This document shows positions 8,529 to 17,411 of a DNA stretch of 29,750 bases, piece after piece. The stretch is from a virus, in the IMG/VR virus record IMGVR_UViG_3300007276_000199, positions 1 through 29,750 of that record; one strand, 5' to 3'. How positions within the stretch are numbered: position 1 is the stretch's first letter; every line of letters starts with the position of its first letter. Position numbers and translations under genes: made by a program. The notes below the pieces were generated by a model. That model saw only the letters and a list, made by a program, of their open reading frames with translations. It ran no database searches and was not told where the DNA came from.

Positions 8529-9722
8529 ATGAAATTAGTAAATTTGTTAAACGAAGCAAGATTTCGTTGGAAATATAAAGAATTGCCTGAATTTCGACAA
8601 GAACCTGAATCTGTTACTGGGTATCGAATTGTACGTAGAGAACGAGGAGAAGATGCTAATGTTACACTCGATGATATGATGAAAATACTACGTAATGAAG
8701 AATTTGTAAGTAATTTTAAAAATAAAAGTTATGTATTTTGGGTTGAATTAAAAACTACAAGAGCAAGAAAAAAGGTTGCATTCGTTCATATTTTTAATGT
8801 AAATAATCTTCCTGATTATATATTACCAAATATACAGACCCCATATACGACCATTAATGGAGCTAAAATATTTATTAAAGATCCAAAGAAAGATGTTCAA
8901 CAAGGTGGGGAAGGTGATGAAGTTGGTGCAACTAGCGCAACTGATGTTCAAGGACCACAAGGAGAAACTGGAGAAACTGGTGTTCAAGGACCACAAAGTG
9001 CAACTAGTACTAATGTAAATATACCATCAGGAACACCTTTATTAAAACGAGGATCTAGAGGAGAGTCTGTAAAACAATTACAAACATTATTAGGATTGAC
9101 TGGAGATAGTGTTGATGGCAAATTTGGATCTGAAACAACTGCGTGGCTTACAGTTTGGCAAGCAGAACATGGATTCACCGGTAATGATATTGATGGAATT
9201 TATGGACCAAAGACTGCAGCCGCAATGAAAAAAGATTCATCCCCTGTTAAAGATACAGCTAAAGCAATTAAATTAACTACGAATGTAAAAGATGCGTTTG
9301 TTTCTAAGACTACAACAAGTAAACCAGCTGGGACTACATTGAGCTCTGGTTTATTTAAACAGTTAGAAACAAAATTTCCTAAAGTATTTAAAGGCAGTTA
9401 TACTTTTAAATTGGTTGGTGGGAAAGCTGGTGATACAGTTAAAAGATTAAGTATCGGATCTCCAACTCAAGCAGAAACATATGAAGCGGCTATGAAAAAA
9501 AATATTACAGGGGCCGGTATACAGACAAATGAACCTTTATTACTAGATATTTTTGAAAAAATTTCTAAACAACAGTTAACTACATTATTTAACAGTTATC
9601 AAAAAATTAATGGTACTAAGTTAGCTCATGATTTAAAGAACAACGCTTTTGATGAAAGTGAAATGTCAAAGTTAAAAGATATTTTTCTGAAAAAAGGATT
9701 AAAGTTATCTAACTATCAATAG
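8529..9722 (+). CDS. Peptidoglycan-binding (PG_binding_1) internal-type protein
   Basis: 397 residues from the chosen ATG at 8529. An upstream in-frame ATG at 8517 would add MDIN but lies too close to the TATTTATA motif. The N-terminus MKLVNLLNEARFRW contains L-N-E followed by Ala, like a T4 capsid-targeting propeptide. Residues about 15-118 are of unknown fold. About 130-155 is a short Gly-x-y stretch (GPQGETGETGVQGPQ) encoded by tandem repeats. Residues about 172-233 form a peptidoglycan-binding domain of the PG_binding_1 type, with two half-repeats (VDGKFGSETTAWL and IDGIYGPKTAAAM). The C-terminal 160 residues are unrecognised, and no lytic catalytic motif was seen. It might help the ejecta cross or anchor to the cell wall; the alternative is a virion lysin whose catalytic domain I do not recognise. 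Confidence 0.7.
   Translation: MKLVNLLNEARFRWKYKELPEFRQEPESVTGYRIVRRERGEDANVTLDDMMKILRNEEFVSNFKNKSYVFWVELKTTRARKKVAFVHIFNVNNLPDYILPNIQTPYTTINGAKIFIKDPKKDVQQGGEGDEVGATSATDVQGPQGETGETGVQGPQSATSTNVNIPSGTPLLKRGSRGESVKQLQTLLGLTGDSVDGKFGSETTAWLTVWQAEHGFTGNDIDGIYGPKTAAAMKKDSSPVKDTAKAIKLTTNVKDAFVSKTTTSKPAGTTLSSGLFKQLETKFPKVFKGSYTFKLVGGKAGDTVKRLSIGSPTQAETYEAAMKKNITGAGIQTNEPLLLDIFEKISKQQLTTLFNSYQKINGTKLAHDLKNNAFDESEMSKLKDIFLKKGLKLSNYQ
8945..8996 (+). repeat. Short tandem repeats encoding Gly-x-y linker
   Basis: TGTTCAAGGACCACAA occurs at 8945-8960 and again at 8981-8996. Between them GGAGAAACT is tandemly duplicated (8961-8969 and 8970-8978). Together they encode a five-triplet collagen-like linker before the peptidoglycan-binding domain. 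Confidence 0.85.
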
Positions 9723-9744
9723 GTAGTTTTTAGTATTATAATCA

Positions 9745-9762
9745 AAAACAAAACAAGTTATG
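9745..9762 (+). promoter_or_regulatory. A-rich non-SD leader AAAACAAAACAAGTTATG
   Basis: This 18-nt string, ending in the start codon of the endonuclease gene, is identical to the one at 20819-20836, and its core recurs before the bS21 gene. It contains no purine-rich Shine-Dalgarno sequence. It may be a translation-initiation element or an operator. Confidence 0.5.
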
Positions 9763-10242
9763 GCAAAAAATCATTGGAACTCGAAATCAAAAACGAGGCA
9801 GGAAGCATATAAATATGGTTATAAATCTGGATTAGAACATAAAGTTGCAGACGCTCTTAAAGAGATTAATTATCCAGTTAATTACGAAACCGAAACACTT
9901 CATTATACGGTGCCTTCGACAAAACACAAATATACTCCTGATTTCGTATTCACACGTAAAGATGGCGGCACTATGTACGTTGAAACAAAAGGACGTTGGA
10001 CTACTGCAGATCGTAAAAAAATGAAATATGTTTTACAATGCAATCCTGACATTGATATTCGCATAGTATTTCAAAACCCAAATCAAAAAATATCAAAAGG
10101 TAGTAAAACATCATATGAAGCGTATGCTCTGAAGATGGGTATAAAACACGTTGCAAAGAAAATGATACCTGCAGAATGGTTGGCAGAATGTTGCCAATTG
10201 GATGAAATTCCAACCGAAAAGAAAACTTTTTTTAAATTTTGA
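9760..10242 (+). CDS. T7-type endonuclease I (Holliday junction resolvase)
   Basis: A 160-residue protein, close to the 149 of T7 gp3. The family's active-site pattern is complete: E26 in SGLEHKV, D61 in YTPDF, and E75 and K77 in VETKG, corresponding to T7 E20, D55, E65 and K67. Downstream DIDIRIVFQN, KGSKTSYEAYALKMGIKHVA and IPAEW also follow the T7 sequence. The enzyme cuts branched DNA (four-way junctions, replication/recombination intermediates) before packaging. T4 itself uses the unrelated endonuclease VII (gp49) for this job, so this looks like a functional replacement. The gene is followed by primase and an Mre11-Rad50 fusion, forming a small DNA-metabolism island amid virion genes. 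Confidence 0.93.
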   Translation: MAKNHWNSKSKTRQEAYKYGYKSGLEHKVADALKEINYPVNYETETLHYTVPSTKHKYTPDFVFTRKDGGTMYVETKGRWTTADRKKMKYVLQCNPDIDIRIVFQNPNQKISKGSKTSYEAYALKMGIKHVAKKMIPAEWLAECCQLDEIPTEKKTFFKF

Positions 10243-10433
10243 TTGGAAGTGTGAAAAAAATTCATTATTTTCTAATGTAAGTAATGGCATTTAATTAATT
10301 GAATGAATGAAATGTTTAATGTAATGAATTCGTTAGACCAGGAATGAAATGAATGGGATGACATAAATTAATAATTATTATATTAATAAACCAGATCTTT
10401 TGAATCGTTCCGTGTTTTCATTATATTATATTA
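10243..10433 (+). other. 191-bp intergenic region before primase
   Basis: This is the longest non-coding gap in the window. It is AT-rich with repeated GAATGAATG/AATGAAATG strings at about 10301-10355. A weak promoter-like pair is present: TTGAAT (10400-10405), 16 nt, then TATATT (10422-10427). However, this would start transcription at or after the ATG at 10434, so it would give a leaderless mRNA at best. No TATTTATA motif, tRNA or strong hairpin was seen. A 14-codon ATG frame at 10303 has no ribosome site and was not called. Confidence 0.4.
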
Positions 10434-11375
10434 ATGAAGAATCTAAAATTATTACAATTACTTGAAACAGTACTAGGTAAAGGTAAGCCAACATCACGAG
10501 GCAATATTTCATTCTTCTCTCCTTTTATCTCACATCATAAACCAAAATTAGAAGTAAGATCAACACCAGATGAAAATGGTGATTATACATGGCATTGTTG
10601 GGTTTCTGATAAACGTGGTAAATCAATTTATACTTTATTCAAAGCACTAAATCAACCAAAAGAAAAGTTCGAGCAACTTGCAAGAATTATTCAAACAACA
10701 AGATATCGGATTGAAAAGCAAGAAGAACGAGATACTGTATTACAATTACCAGAAGAATATCATCCTTTGTGGGTGTATAAAAAATCATATGAATACAATG
10801 CAGCAATGCATTATCTGAAAGGAAGAGGTGTTACGGTTTTTGATATTATTAAATATAGGATAGGGTATGCAGAAGAAGGACAATATGCAAAACGAATCAT
10901 TATCCCAAGTTATGATGCTTCTGGTAGCCTTAATTATTTTGTATCTCGTATTTACCGTGATAGAGAAGGTATGAAACATAAAAATCCTACAGTATCAAAA
11001 GATATTATCGGATTTGAAATGATGATTAATTGGAGAGAACCAATTGTACTTTGTGAAGGTTCTTTTGATGCAATTGCAATTAAAAGAAATGCAATACCGT
11101 TATTTGGGAAACAAATTCAACCAGAATTACAAAAGAAAATTATCGAAGAACATGTACAAGACATTTATATTTGTTTGGATGCTGATGCATTAAAAAATGC
11201 GTTAGATATTGCCGAACGATTTATGAATGAAGGATTAAATGTTTACTTCGTAGAACTACAAGATAAAGATGCTTCCGAGTTAGGCTTTGAAGCAATTACA
11301 AAACGTATTTCAGAAACTATGCAGATGTCATTTGAAGATTTAATGATGATGCGAATGGGAATGTTATGGAAATAA
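10434..11375 (+). CDS. DNA primase, DnaG/T4 gp61-type with TOPRIM domain and degenerate zinc finger
   Basis: A 313-residue protein. The TOPRIM metal site is clear: E208 in IVLCEGSFDAIAI, and D249/D251 in YICLDAD, as in primases that lay RNA primers for lagging-strand synthesis. Residues 27-64 align with the primase zinc-binding module (CPF.HH.KP....HCW.C), but three of the four expected cysteines are lost: S29, I32 and S58, leaving only C55 and H34/H35. Residues about 130-200 (YLKGRGVTVFDIIKYRIGYA, then RIIIPSYDASGSLNYFVSRI) match the core between zinc finger and TOPRIM. Length is near the 342 of T4 gp61. The start has no ribosome site. The 3' end overlaps the Mre11-Rad50 gene by 10 bp, suggesting coupled expression of replication and recombination functions. 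Confidence 0.87.
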   Translation: MKNLKLLQLLETVLGKGKPTSRGNISFFSPFISHHKPKLEVRSTPDENGDYTWHCWVSDKRGKSIYTLFKALNQPKEKFEQLARIIQTTRYRIEKQEERDTVLQLPEEYHPLWVYKKSYEYNAAMHYLKGRGVTVFDIIKYRIGYAEEGQYAKRIIIPSYDASGSLNYFVSRIYRDREGMKHKNPTVSKDIIGFEMMINWREPIVLCEGSFDAIAIKRNAIPLFGKQIQPELQKKIIEEHVQDIYICLDADALKNALDIAERFMNEGLNVYFVELQDKDASELGFEAITKRISETMQMSFEDLMMMRMGMLWK

Positions 11376-14300
11376 AGAAGATTGATATTGGGGTAGACAT
11401 TATCGATAAAATATTTCATGTGTCGGATGTTCATATCAGAACATTGAAGCGACACCGTGAATATCGACAAGTATTTGAGAATATGTTTCTAACAATCGCA
11501 CAAGAAGCTACTGATAGATCAATATGTGTAGTTACAGGTGATATTGTTCATTCAAAACTTGATATGTCGCCAGAGTTAATTAATATGTTAACTGAATTCT
11601 TTAATGGATTCACATTACCTACAATTGTTATATTAGGTAATCACGACATGAATTTAAATAATACACATCGTGTTGATGCATTATCTCCAATACTTAATGT
11701 TATTCAAAATAAAAATATTCATTTTATAAAAGAAAATGGTTTATTTGAAGCCGGAAGTGTTTTGTTCAATCATATGGCTGTTGATGTTCCGCCTGCAAAG
11801 TATGTGAACGGATCTGATATTGATACCGAACATTTTAAAATTGCATTACATCACGGAGCAGTTCATTCTGCTCGTACTGATGTTGGTTATGAAATTTCAA
11901 ATGAACATGTTACGGTAGATTTATTTGATGGCCATGATTTATGTTTATTGGGAGATATCCATAAACCAAATCAAATACTTCAAGAATATCATGTTGAAAA
12001 TGGTGTAAAAAAGCCATTAACGGTATATCCTGGATCATTGATACAACAAAATCATGGGGAAGCATTAGGCCATGGAATACTTGTTTGGGATCTTCCTGAC
12101 AGAAGTTCTCAATTTATAGATATACCAAATGATTATGGTTACATAACATTTGAGTTAGATGGAACATCGATTGTTAAAGCACCATCATATGTGCCGGTCC
12201 GGCCTAGGATTAGGGTAAAGTTTAAAGACACGTCAGCAGCTGACATGAAAAAATTTCTTGCAGCGTTACGTAAAAAATATACTGTTGAAGACATTTCCAT
12301 TCAACGCATAACAGATACATCTACAAACACAGCTGCAGCAAATATTACAATAGGCAATGTTCGTGATGTTGAATATCAAAATACACTTATTACAGAGCAT
12401 ATTGAACTTAATTATCCGCAAGCAACTGATTCAGAAATTGATGCTATTCGTCATATTAATAGATCAACAAATTCAAAATTACCAGTATTAGAATCAGTTC
12501 GTAACATAACATGGCATCCAGTTTCATTTGAATTTTCAAACATGTTTTCATATGGCGAAAATAATCATGTTGATTTCACAAAACTTCAAGATGTTGTAGG
12601 ATTATTTGCACCAAATACATCTGGCAAATCATCATTGTTAGATGCAATGACGTATACTATTTTTGATAAATGTAGTAAAACCGGAAAAGCTAAAGAAGTA
12701 CTTAATAATAAATCTACACAATTCTTTGGTCGTTTTGTTTTTGAAATGAACAACGTAACGTATACGATTGAAAGAACAGGTATACAACAAAAATCAGGAC
12801 ACGTAAAAGTTAATGTTGAATTTTATTCTGATAATCAAAATCTTAATGGTGAAGAACGTAGTGATACAAATAAAAACATTAGAAAATATCTAGGAACTTA
12901 TGATGATTTTATTTTAACGGCATTTTCATTGCAAAACGATCAAAGTAACTTTATCAATAAATCACAAAGAGAACGCAAAGATTTATTATCACAATTTTTA
13001 GATATTACAGTTTTTGAGCAACTTTACCAACTTGCTGCAGAAGATATAAAAGAAACAGCTGGTAAATTAAAAGAGTACAAGAAAACCGACTTTGCTCAAA
13101 TTATTTCTGATGCAGAAGATATTATTTCGCAAAATATTGATGCAATATCTAAATGCGAACAACAAGAACAAGATGCACAAACACAAAAAGACGAACTTCA
13201 AGATGATTTATTGCGTCAAGTTGAAAGTAAACAGCCAACAACATATACAGGTCCGTCAATAAAACAACTTAAACAGGAAGAAATTGTATTAACTGATAAG
13301 ATAAAAAATCTGCAGCAAGAAATTGAAACGAAAGAACAAGAAGTTGAAGAAAAAAATGATACTCAACTTAAACTTCGTGTTGATATAAAGCAATTTGATC
13401 ATGATGATATTGAACACCACGTTGGAAAATATAATTCATATGATTCAAAGATAGAAACACAAACGAGAATAACAAATAAACAAAGGACATATGTTGATGG
13501 ATTGCAAGAAAAAATACAACATCTCGACACACATGAATATGATCCAGAATGCAAATATTGTACATCAAACGTATTTGTTAAAAACGCATTACAAGCCAAG
13601 GATTGTATTGATCAAGAACGTGAGTCATTGAAACGACATGAAGAATATTTAACACGTTTTAAAACAGAGCAACAGGAATTATTTAAATACACTATACAAA
13701 AAACTCAGTTAGAATCATTGATTTCAGAACGATCTGGAATACGAGATGATATTGAACGTGATGAACTTCGTTTAGAAATTTTAGAAAATGAATTACAGAC
13801 AAAAGAATCTGAATTAGAAACTTGTTTAGAGCGACAAGAACAATATACGATTAATCAATCTGCAATTGAAACCAATCAAAAAATTGAAGAACGGATTGAA
13901 TTAATTAAAGATGCATTAGAACATAATAAACATGCAATAGCAAAGATTACAACACGAATCAAAAATTTACATGGTGAGATTGAAGTTGCAAAAACAAAAA
14001 AGAAACATGCACTTGAAAGTTTAGATTCTTATAAAAAGTTAGAAACAGAATATAAGGCATATGAATACTATTTAGAAACAATAAAAAGAAATGGTGTACC
14101 ATATGATATTATTGCAAAAGCTCTTCCAAAAATTGAAGCTGAAATCAACAATGTACTTAATCAAATAGTTGATTTCAATATGGTTCTGAATACAGATGGC
14201 AAGAATATAAACGGATATATTATTTATGATGAGGATAATTTTTGGCCATTAGAATTAACATCTGGTATGGAACGGTTTATTTCTAGTTTAGCAATTCGTG

Positions 14301-14533
14301 TTGCATTAATAAATGTATCAGCATTACCACGTCCTAATTTTATCGCAATCGATGAGGGCTGGGGAAGTTTAGACTCAGAACATATTGCTGCAGTAATCAA
14401 CCTATTTGAATATTTTAGAAACAAGTTTGACTTTTCAATTATTATTTCACACGTTGATTCTATGCGTGATATGGTTGATAAATTACTTGAAGTTAACAAA
14501 CAAAACGGATTCAGCCAGATTCAGAACACGTAA
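11366..14533 (+). CDS. Single-chain Mre11-Rad50 (SbcD-SbcC, T4 gp47-gp46) recombination nuclease
   Basis: A 1055-residue protein. Residues 1-380 are a calcineurin-like nuclease: D21-V-H23, G58-D59, G91-N-H-D94, then HHG and GDIHKP in order. Residues about 390-1055 are a Rad50-type ABC ATPase. Walker A is APNTSGKSS (415-423). A Q-loop region (FSLQND) follows, then a long coiled coil (about 565-905) broken by a zinc hook C729-K-Y-C732. The ABC signature is TSGMERF (965-971), Walker B ends at D996-E997, the D-loop is SLDSE, and the switch His is in ISHVDS. In T4 the two subunits are separate proteins acting together on DNA ends and in recombination-dependent replication. Here the frame is continuous, with no stop or start between domains. 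It overlaps the primase end by 10 bp, with GGGA upstream of the ATG. Confidence 0.93.
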   Translation: MEIKKIDIGVDIIDKIFHVSDVHIRTLKRHREYRQVFENMFLTIAQEATDRSICVVTGDIVHSKLDMSPELINMLTEFFNGFTLPTIVILGNHDMNLNNTHRVDALSPILNVIQNKNIHFIKENGLFEAGSVLFNHMAVDVPPAKYVNGSDIDTEHFKIALHHGAVHSARTDVGYEISNEHVTVDLFDGHDLCLLGDIHKPNQILQEYHVENGVKKPLTVYPGSLIQQNHGEALGHGILVWDLPDRSSQFIDIPNDYGYITFELDGTSIVKAPSYVPVRPRIRVKFKDTSAADMKKFLAALRKKYTVEDISIQRITDTSTNTAAANITIGNVRDVEYQNTLITEHIELNYPQATDSEIDAIRHINRSTNSKLPVLESVRNITWHPVSFEFSNMFSYGENNHVDFTKLQDVVGLFAPNTSGKSSLLDAMTYTIFDKCSKTGKAKEVLNNKSTQFFGRFVFEMNNVTYTIERTGIQQKSGHVKVNVEFYSDNQNLNGEERSDTNKNIRKYLGTYDDFILTAFSLQNDQSNFINKSQRERKDLLSQFLDITVFEQLYQLAAEDIKETAGKLKEYKKTDFAQIISDAEDIISQNIDAISKCEQQEQDAQTQKDELQDDLLRQVESKQPTTYTGPSIKQLKQEEIVLTDKIKNLQQEIETKEQEVEEKNDTQLKLRVDIKQFDHDDIEHHVGKYNSYDSKIETQTRITNKQRTYVDGLQEKIQHLDTHEYDPECKYCTSNVFVKNALQAKDCIDQERESLKRHEEYLTRFKTEQQELFKYTIQKTQLESLISERSGIRDDIERDELRLEILENELQTKESELETCLERQEQYTINQSAIETNQKIEERIELIKDALEHNKHAIAKITTRIKNLHGEIEVAKTKKKHALESLDSYKKLETEYKAYEYYLETIKRNGVPYDIIAKALPKIEAEINNVLNQIVDFNMVLNTDGKNINGYIIYDEDNFWPLELTSGMERFISSLAIRVALINVSALPRPNFIAIDEGWGSLDSEHIAAVINLFEYFRNKFDFSIIISHVDSMRDMVDKLLEVNKQNGFSQIQNT

Positions 14534-14541
14534 TATTTATA
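14534..14541 (+). promoter_or_regulatory. TATTTATA motif, putative late promoter element
   Basis: TATTTATA in TAATATTTATAATAA, overlapping the stop of the Mre11-Rad50 gene, 16 nt before the ATG at 14558. It marks the return from DNA-metabolism genes to virion genes. Confidence 0.5.
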
Positions 14542-14557
14542 ATAAAGTATTTCGTGT

Positions 14558-17362
14558 ATGAAAAGAAAAGAAACTACATATAAAGGCTTAGACACATTCG
14601 ATGTGTTTTTTACTGACACATCACTCACATCGCCTGATGTATTTCAAATTACAGAATTTCCATCACGATTAACTGCAGGAAAGAATTTAATTAAACTTAA
14701 AGGACATCCTACCAATTTACGTATTGGTTCTTATCTAAACATTGAAATTTTAGATTTTAACGGAGATCCTATATATTATGAAGTTGTAAATTATATAGAT
14801 GAAGATAAATCTAGAATTATTGCAATATATGTATACGACGAAACATCTCCTGGTACTGCTACTATTACATTATTAGGCGAATTAAATGAAATCAACGGAC
14901 AGCCGGTACCGCAAGAATGGGAAGGTAGATCTAACGTTGGATGGTCTAGAACAGTTGAAGTTAATCCTACAATATCTAATGATTCTGAAATCATATTTGA
15001 AACATTGCCTTCTGCATCATTAACAGAACAAGTAGGAGTACAATTGGATAGAACATATCCTAATAATCAGCAGTTTCCTACTTATACTACAGGCACAGTA
15101 AGATATTTTTCATATAATAATACACCAGCATTTGAAATCGCAGGCGGGTTATTTACACAAGAAATGGAAGGTGGTACTATAACAGTTTCATCTCCTGTAA
15201 ATCCTACCCCTACACCACAATATACGCCTGGTACTACGACATATGAAACAACCGTAAGAAAAGTATTATCTGATACATTGATGTTGTTAGACGACAACTT
15301 TACGGTTGCATCATCACAATCTATATTTACACATACATATACACAGTTTGATTATTCTTCATTTTCTATAACATATGAAGCAGACCCAGTATATACACCA
15401 ACTCAAAATTCTGAATCATTTGCAAATATATCATTGTACGGCTTGCAACCAGCAACTGGAGATGTTAGCAGAATTAAAATATTTTTGAATGGTAATGGTA
15501 GTATAGGTACGTGGGAACAAATCAATGACATTGAGTTAGAAGAAACAGAATTGTTTATTGACGAAGCAAATGTATTTCCAAATTTTCGAATAGGGGCATT
15601 TACATCACAATCTGTTATTGATACATATTGGGAGTCAAACTACTATTCTGGTTTTGTAGAACTGTCTGCACCTACATTGACGTGGACTTCTTCAAGTATG
15701 GCAAATGCAGTGCAAGTAATTACAGGTAGTTCTGGGGACATTACTGCATATAACCAAGTATATACATTTCAAACAAAAACAGCGTATGCAGCAACATATG
15801 TTTCAGAATCTTCATATAAAATTACAATAGATGCAATTGGTACAAGAAGTGTTGTTAGTGGTAATAATAACCCAAAACTAAGCGTATTTTTATCCGGCTC
15901 TGCATTTCCGTTTGATGATACTGATATTCTTAATCAAGAATTAACAACTAAATTAGGTGTTCGAGTAGGTGAATTAGAAGTAACAAGTAATTCACAAAGA
16001 TTTGATGACACAGTATTTGAATTTGAAGCACCCGCAACCGGAACTGCATCACTAATATTTGTTATAGAATCTGGGGAATGGACATTTTCAGATATCAGAA
16101 CAACTACTGATAATGATGCTGGGTATACTCCTGCATACTCAAAAATACGTACGGAGATTCCTACAAAACATAAATCTTCAAATCAATATCGTTTCCGCAT
16201 AGATTATTTCAATGTAGATGGTGTTAAGAGTCGACAATCAACATATATCAATAATGTAGATTGGCAGGGCGGTAACCGTTATATAGACGGCGAATATTCA
16301 ATGATAACAGGTTCATTGTATGTAGCTGACACATTAGAAACGGGTATTGCAATATCAGGACTTAAAGATACTGGGTTTGTACGAAGCTTAGGATATTCTG
16401 GATTTGCATACGACGATCCTGGATTTTTATTATGGAGCGGTAGTGCACTATCTGGCAGTTCTGGAACTAAAGGCGGCGTACCATATAGTGGCGTTGGCTT
16501 AGAATTATATGCAACTACGGACAACTATTTTAGATTCTCAACTACAGATTCTGAATTAGATATACGAACCCAAAAGTTCTTTGTAGGTAATGCAACTACA
16601 TTTATATCAGGCTCAGATGGAAATTTAGAAATAAAATCAGGCAATACATTAAATATATATAATGGTATTATTACTGGGTCTGCATTAAAGATTACAACTA
16701 CAATCAGCGGAGAAGATTATACTGTATTAGATACAACTCAAAAAGTTATTGATTCTATAAATATTGGTCGCATACTTTATCAAAATGATACTAATTTAGA
16801 TTATACTGCATCAACGGCTAATGTTGAATCAACTGGGTCAAATACTACAATTGCAACGTTTTATGCATTTATTTTACCAGGCGAAACAACATTAACAACT
16901 ATGTATACAGTCAGTGGCAGTCGCACAGCAGGAACGGCAGTCTTTTGGTACGATATATTAGATTTATCCCCAGCATACATTTCTGGTTCTAATGCTAACA
17001 TTACATCAACTCGTACGAGACTTGGTGTTAGTTCTATACAACCATTATTATCTACCGGTAGTGCTACATTGCCAGCTTCTGGCGTAACATCTCCAACATT
17101 TGGTACATATTTTAGTAGTATGGATGGTGGCCTAGGCGCTGGAGGAAGCAGTATGTATCGTTTTTATCGTTATACTGATATATCATATTTAGCTGGCCAA
17201 TATGTAAAATTTACATTTAAACGATATCCTTATGCTTTTGGCGGTTCTGGAACAGCTACTGGTAATGTTTCATATAGAAATATTACAATTCTATCATCTC
17301 GATCTGGTTTAATAAAAGGAAATGCAGCTATCGCTACAGCCCCTGGCAGCCAGGTTGCATAA
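14558..17362 (+). CDS. Large tail-fibre-like structural protein
   Basis: A 934-residue protein, Thr/Ser/Gly/Tyr-rich and almost entirely beta-like. Residues 1-110 form a compact N-terminal domain (TYKGLDTFDVFFTDTSLTSP, then IGSYLNIEILDFNGDPIYYE), probably the virion attachment part. Residues about 115-540 look like several beta-sandwich repeats. Residues about 545-690 (YRFRIDYFNVDGVKSRQSTY, then YIDGEYSMITGSLYVADTLE) resemble a block found in marine phage tail proteins. The C-terminus is Ser/Gly-rich with many SGS/TGS turns, as in receptor-contacting tips. It is likely a tail fibre or distal structural protein that recognises the host. No enzymatic motif was seen. A TATTTATA motif precedes it and there is no Shine-Dalgarno sequence. 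Confidence 0.7.
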   Translation: MKRKETTYKGLDTFDVFFTDTSLTSPDVFQITEFPSRLTAGKNLIKLKGHPTNLRIGSYLNIEILDFNGDPIYYEVVNYIDEDKSRIIAIYVYDETSPGTATITLLGELNEINGQPVPQEWEGRSNVGWSRTVEVNPTISNDSEIIFETLPSASLTEQVGVQLDRTYPNNQQFPTYTTGTVRYFSYNNTPAFEIAGGLFTQEMEGGTITVSSPVNPTPTPQYTPGTTTYETTVRKVLSDTLMLLDDNFTVASSQSIFTHTYTQFDYSSFSITYEADPVYTPTQNSESFANISLYGLQPATGDVSRIKIFLNGNGSIGTWEQINDIELEETELFIDEANVFPNFRIGAFTSQSVIDTYWESNYYSGFVELSAPTLTWTSSSMANAVQVITGSSGDITAYNQVYTFQTKTAYAATYVSESSYKITIDAIGTRSVVSGNNNPKLSVFLSGSAFPFDDTDILNQELTTKLGVRVGELEVTSNSQRFDDTVFEFEAPATGTASLIFVIESGEWTFSDIRTTTDNDAGYTPAYSKIRTEIPTKHKSSNQYRFRIDYFNVDGVKSRQSTYINNVDWQGGNRYIDGEYSMITGSLYVADTLETGIAISGLKDTGFVRSLGYSGFAYDDPGFLLWSGSALSGSSGTKGGVPYSGVGLELYATTDNYFRFSTTDSELDIRTQKFFVGNATTFISGSDGNLEIKSGNTLNIYNGIITGSALKITTTISGEDYTVLDTTQKVIDSINIGRILYQNDTNLDYTASTANVESTGSNTTIATFYAFILPGETTLTTMYTVSGSRTAGTAVFWYDILDLSPAYISGSNANITSTRTRLGVSSIQPLLSTGSATLPASGVTSPTFGTYFSSMDGGLGAGGSSMYRFYRYTDISYLAGQYVKFTFKRYPYAFGGSGTATGNVSYRNITILSSRSGLIKGNAAIATAPGSQVA

Positions 17363-17387
17363 ATATCATATGATCTATATAAGTTAA

Positions 17388-17395
17388 TATTTATA
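17388..17395 (+). promoter_or_regulatory. TATTTATA motif, putative late promoter element
   Basis: TATTTATA in TTAATATTTATATAAA. The distance to the ATG at 17412 is 16 nt, like other copies; to the ATG at 17400 it is only 4 nt, which argues for 17412 as the true start. Confidence 0.5.
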
Positions 17396-17411
17396 TAAAA
17401 TGGGCATTCGA

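Noticed and set aside
10303-10347. 14-codon ATG frame in the gap before primase
   Set aside because: It is very short, made of repetitive GAATGAATG sequence, and has no ribosome site.
17365-17374. Perfect palindrome ATCATATGAT
   Set aside because: It is short, AT-rich, unique and lacks a T-run, so it is likely chance in such sequence.
17400-17411. ATG 17400 as start of the three-domain protein
   Set aside because: It is only 4 nt from the TATTTATA motif; starting at 17412 gives the MKSILQEF peptide typical of this protein class and normal spacing.
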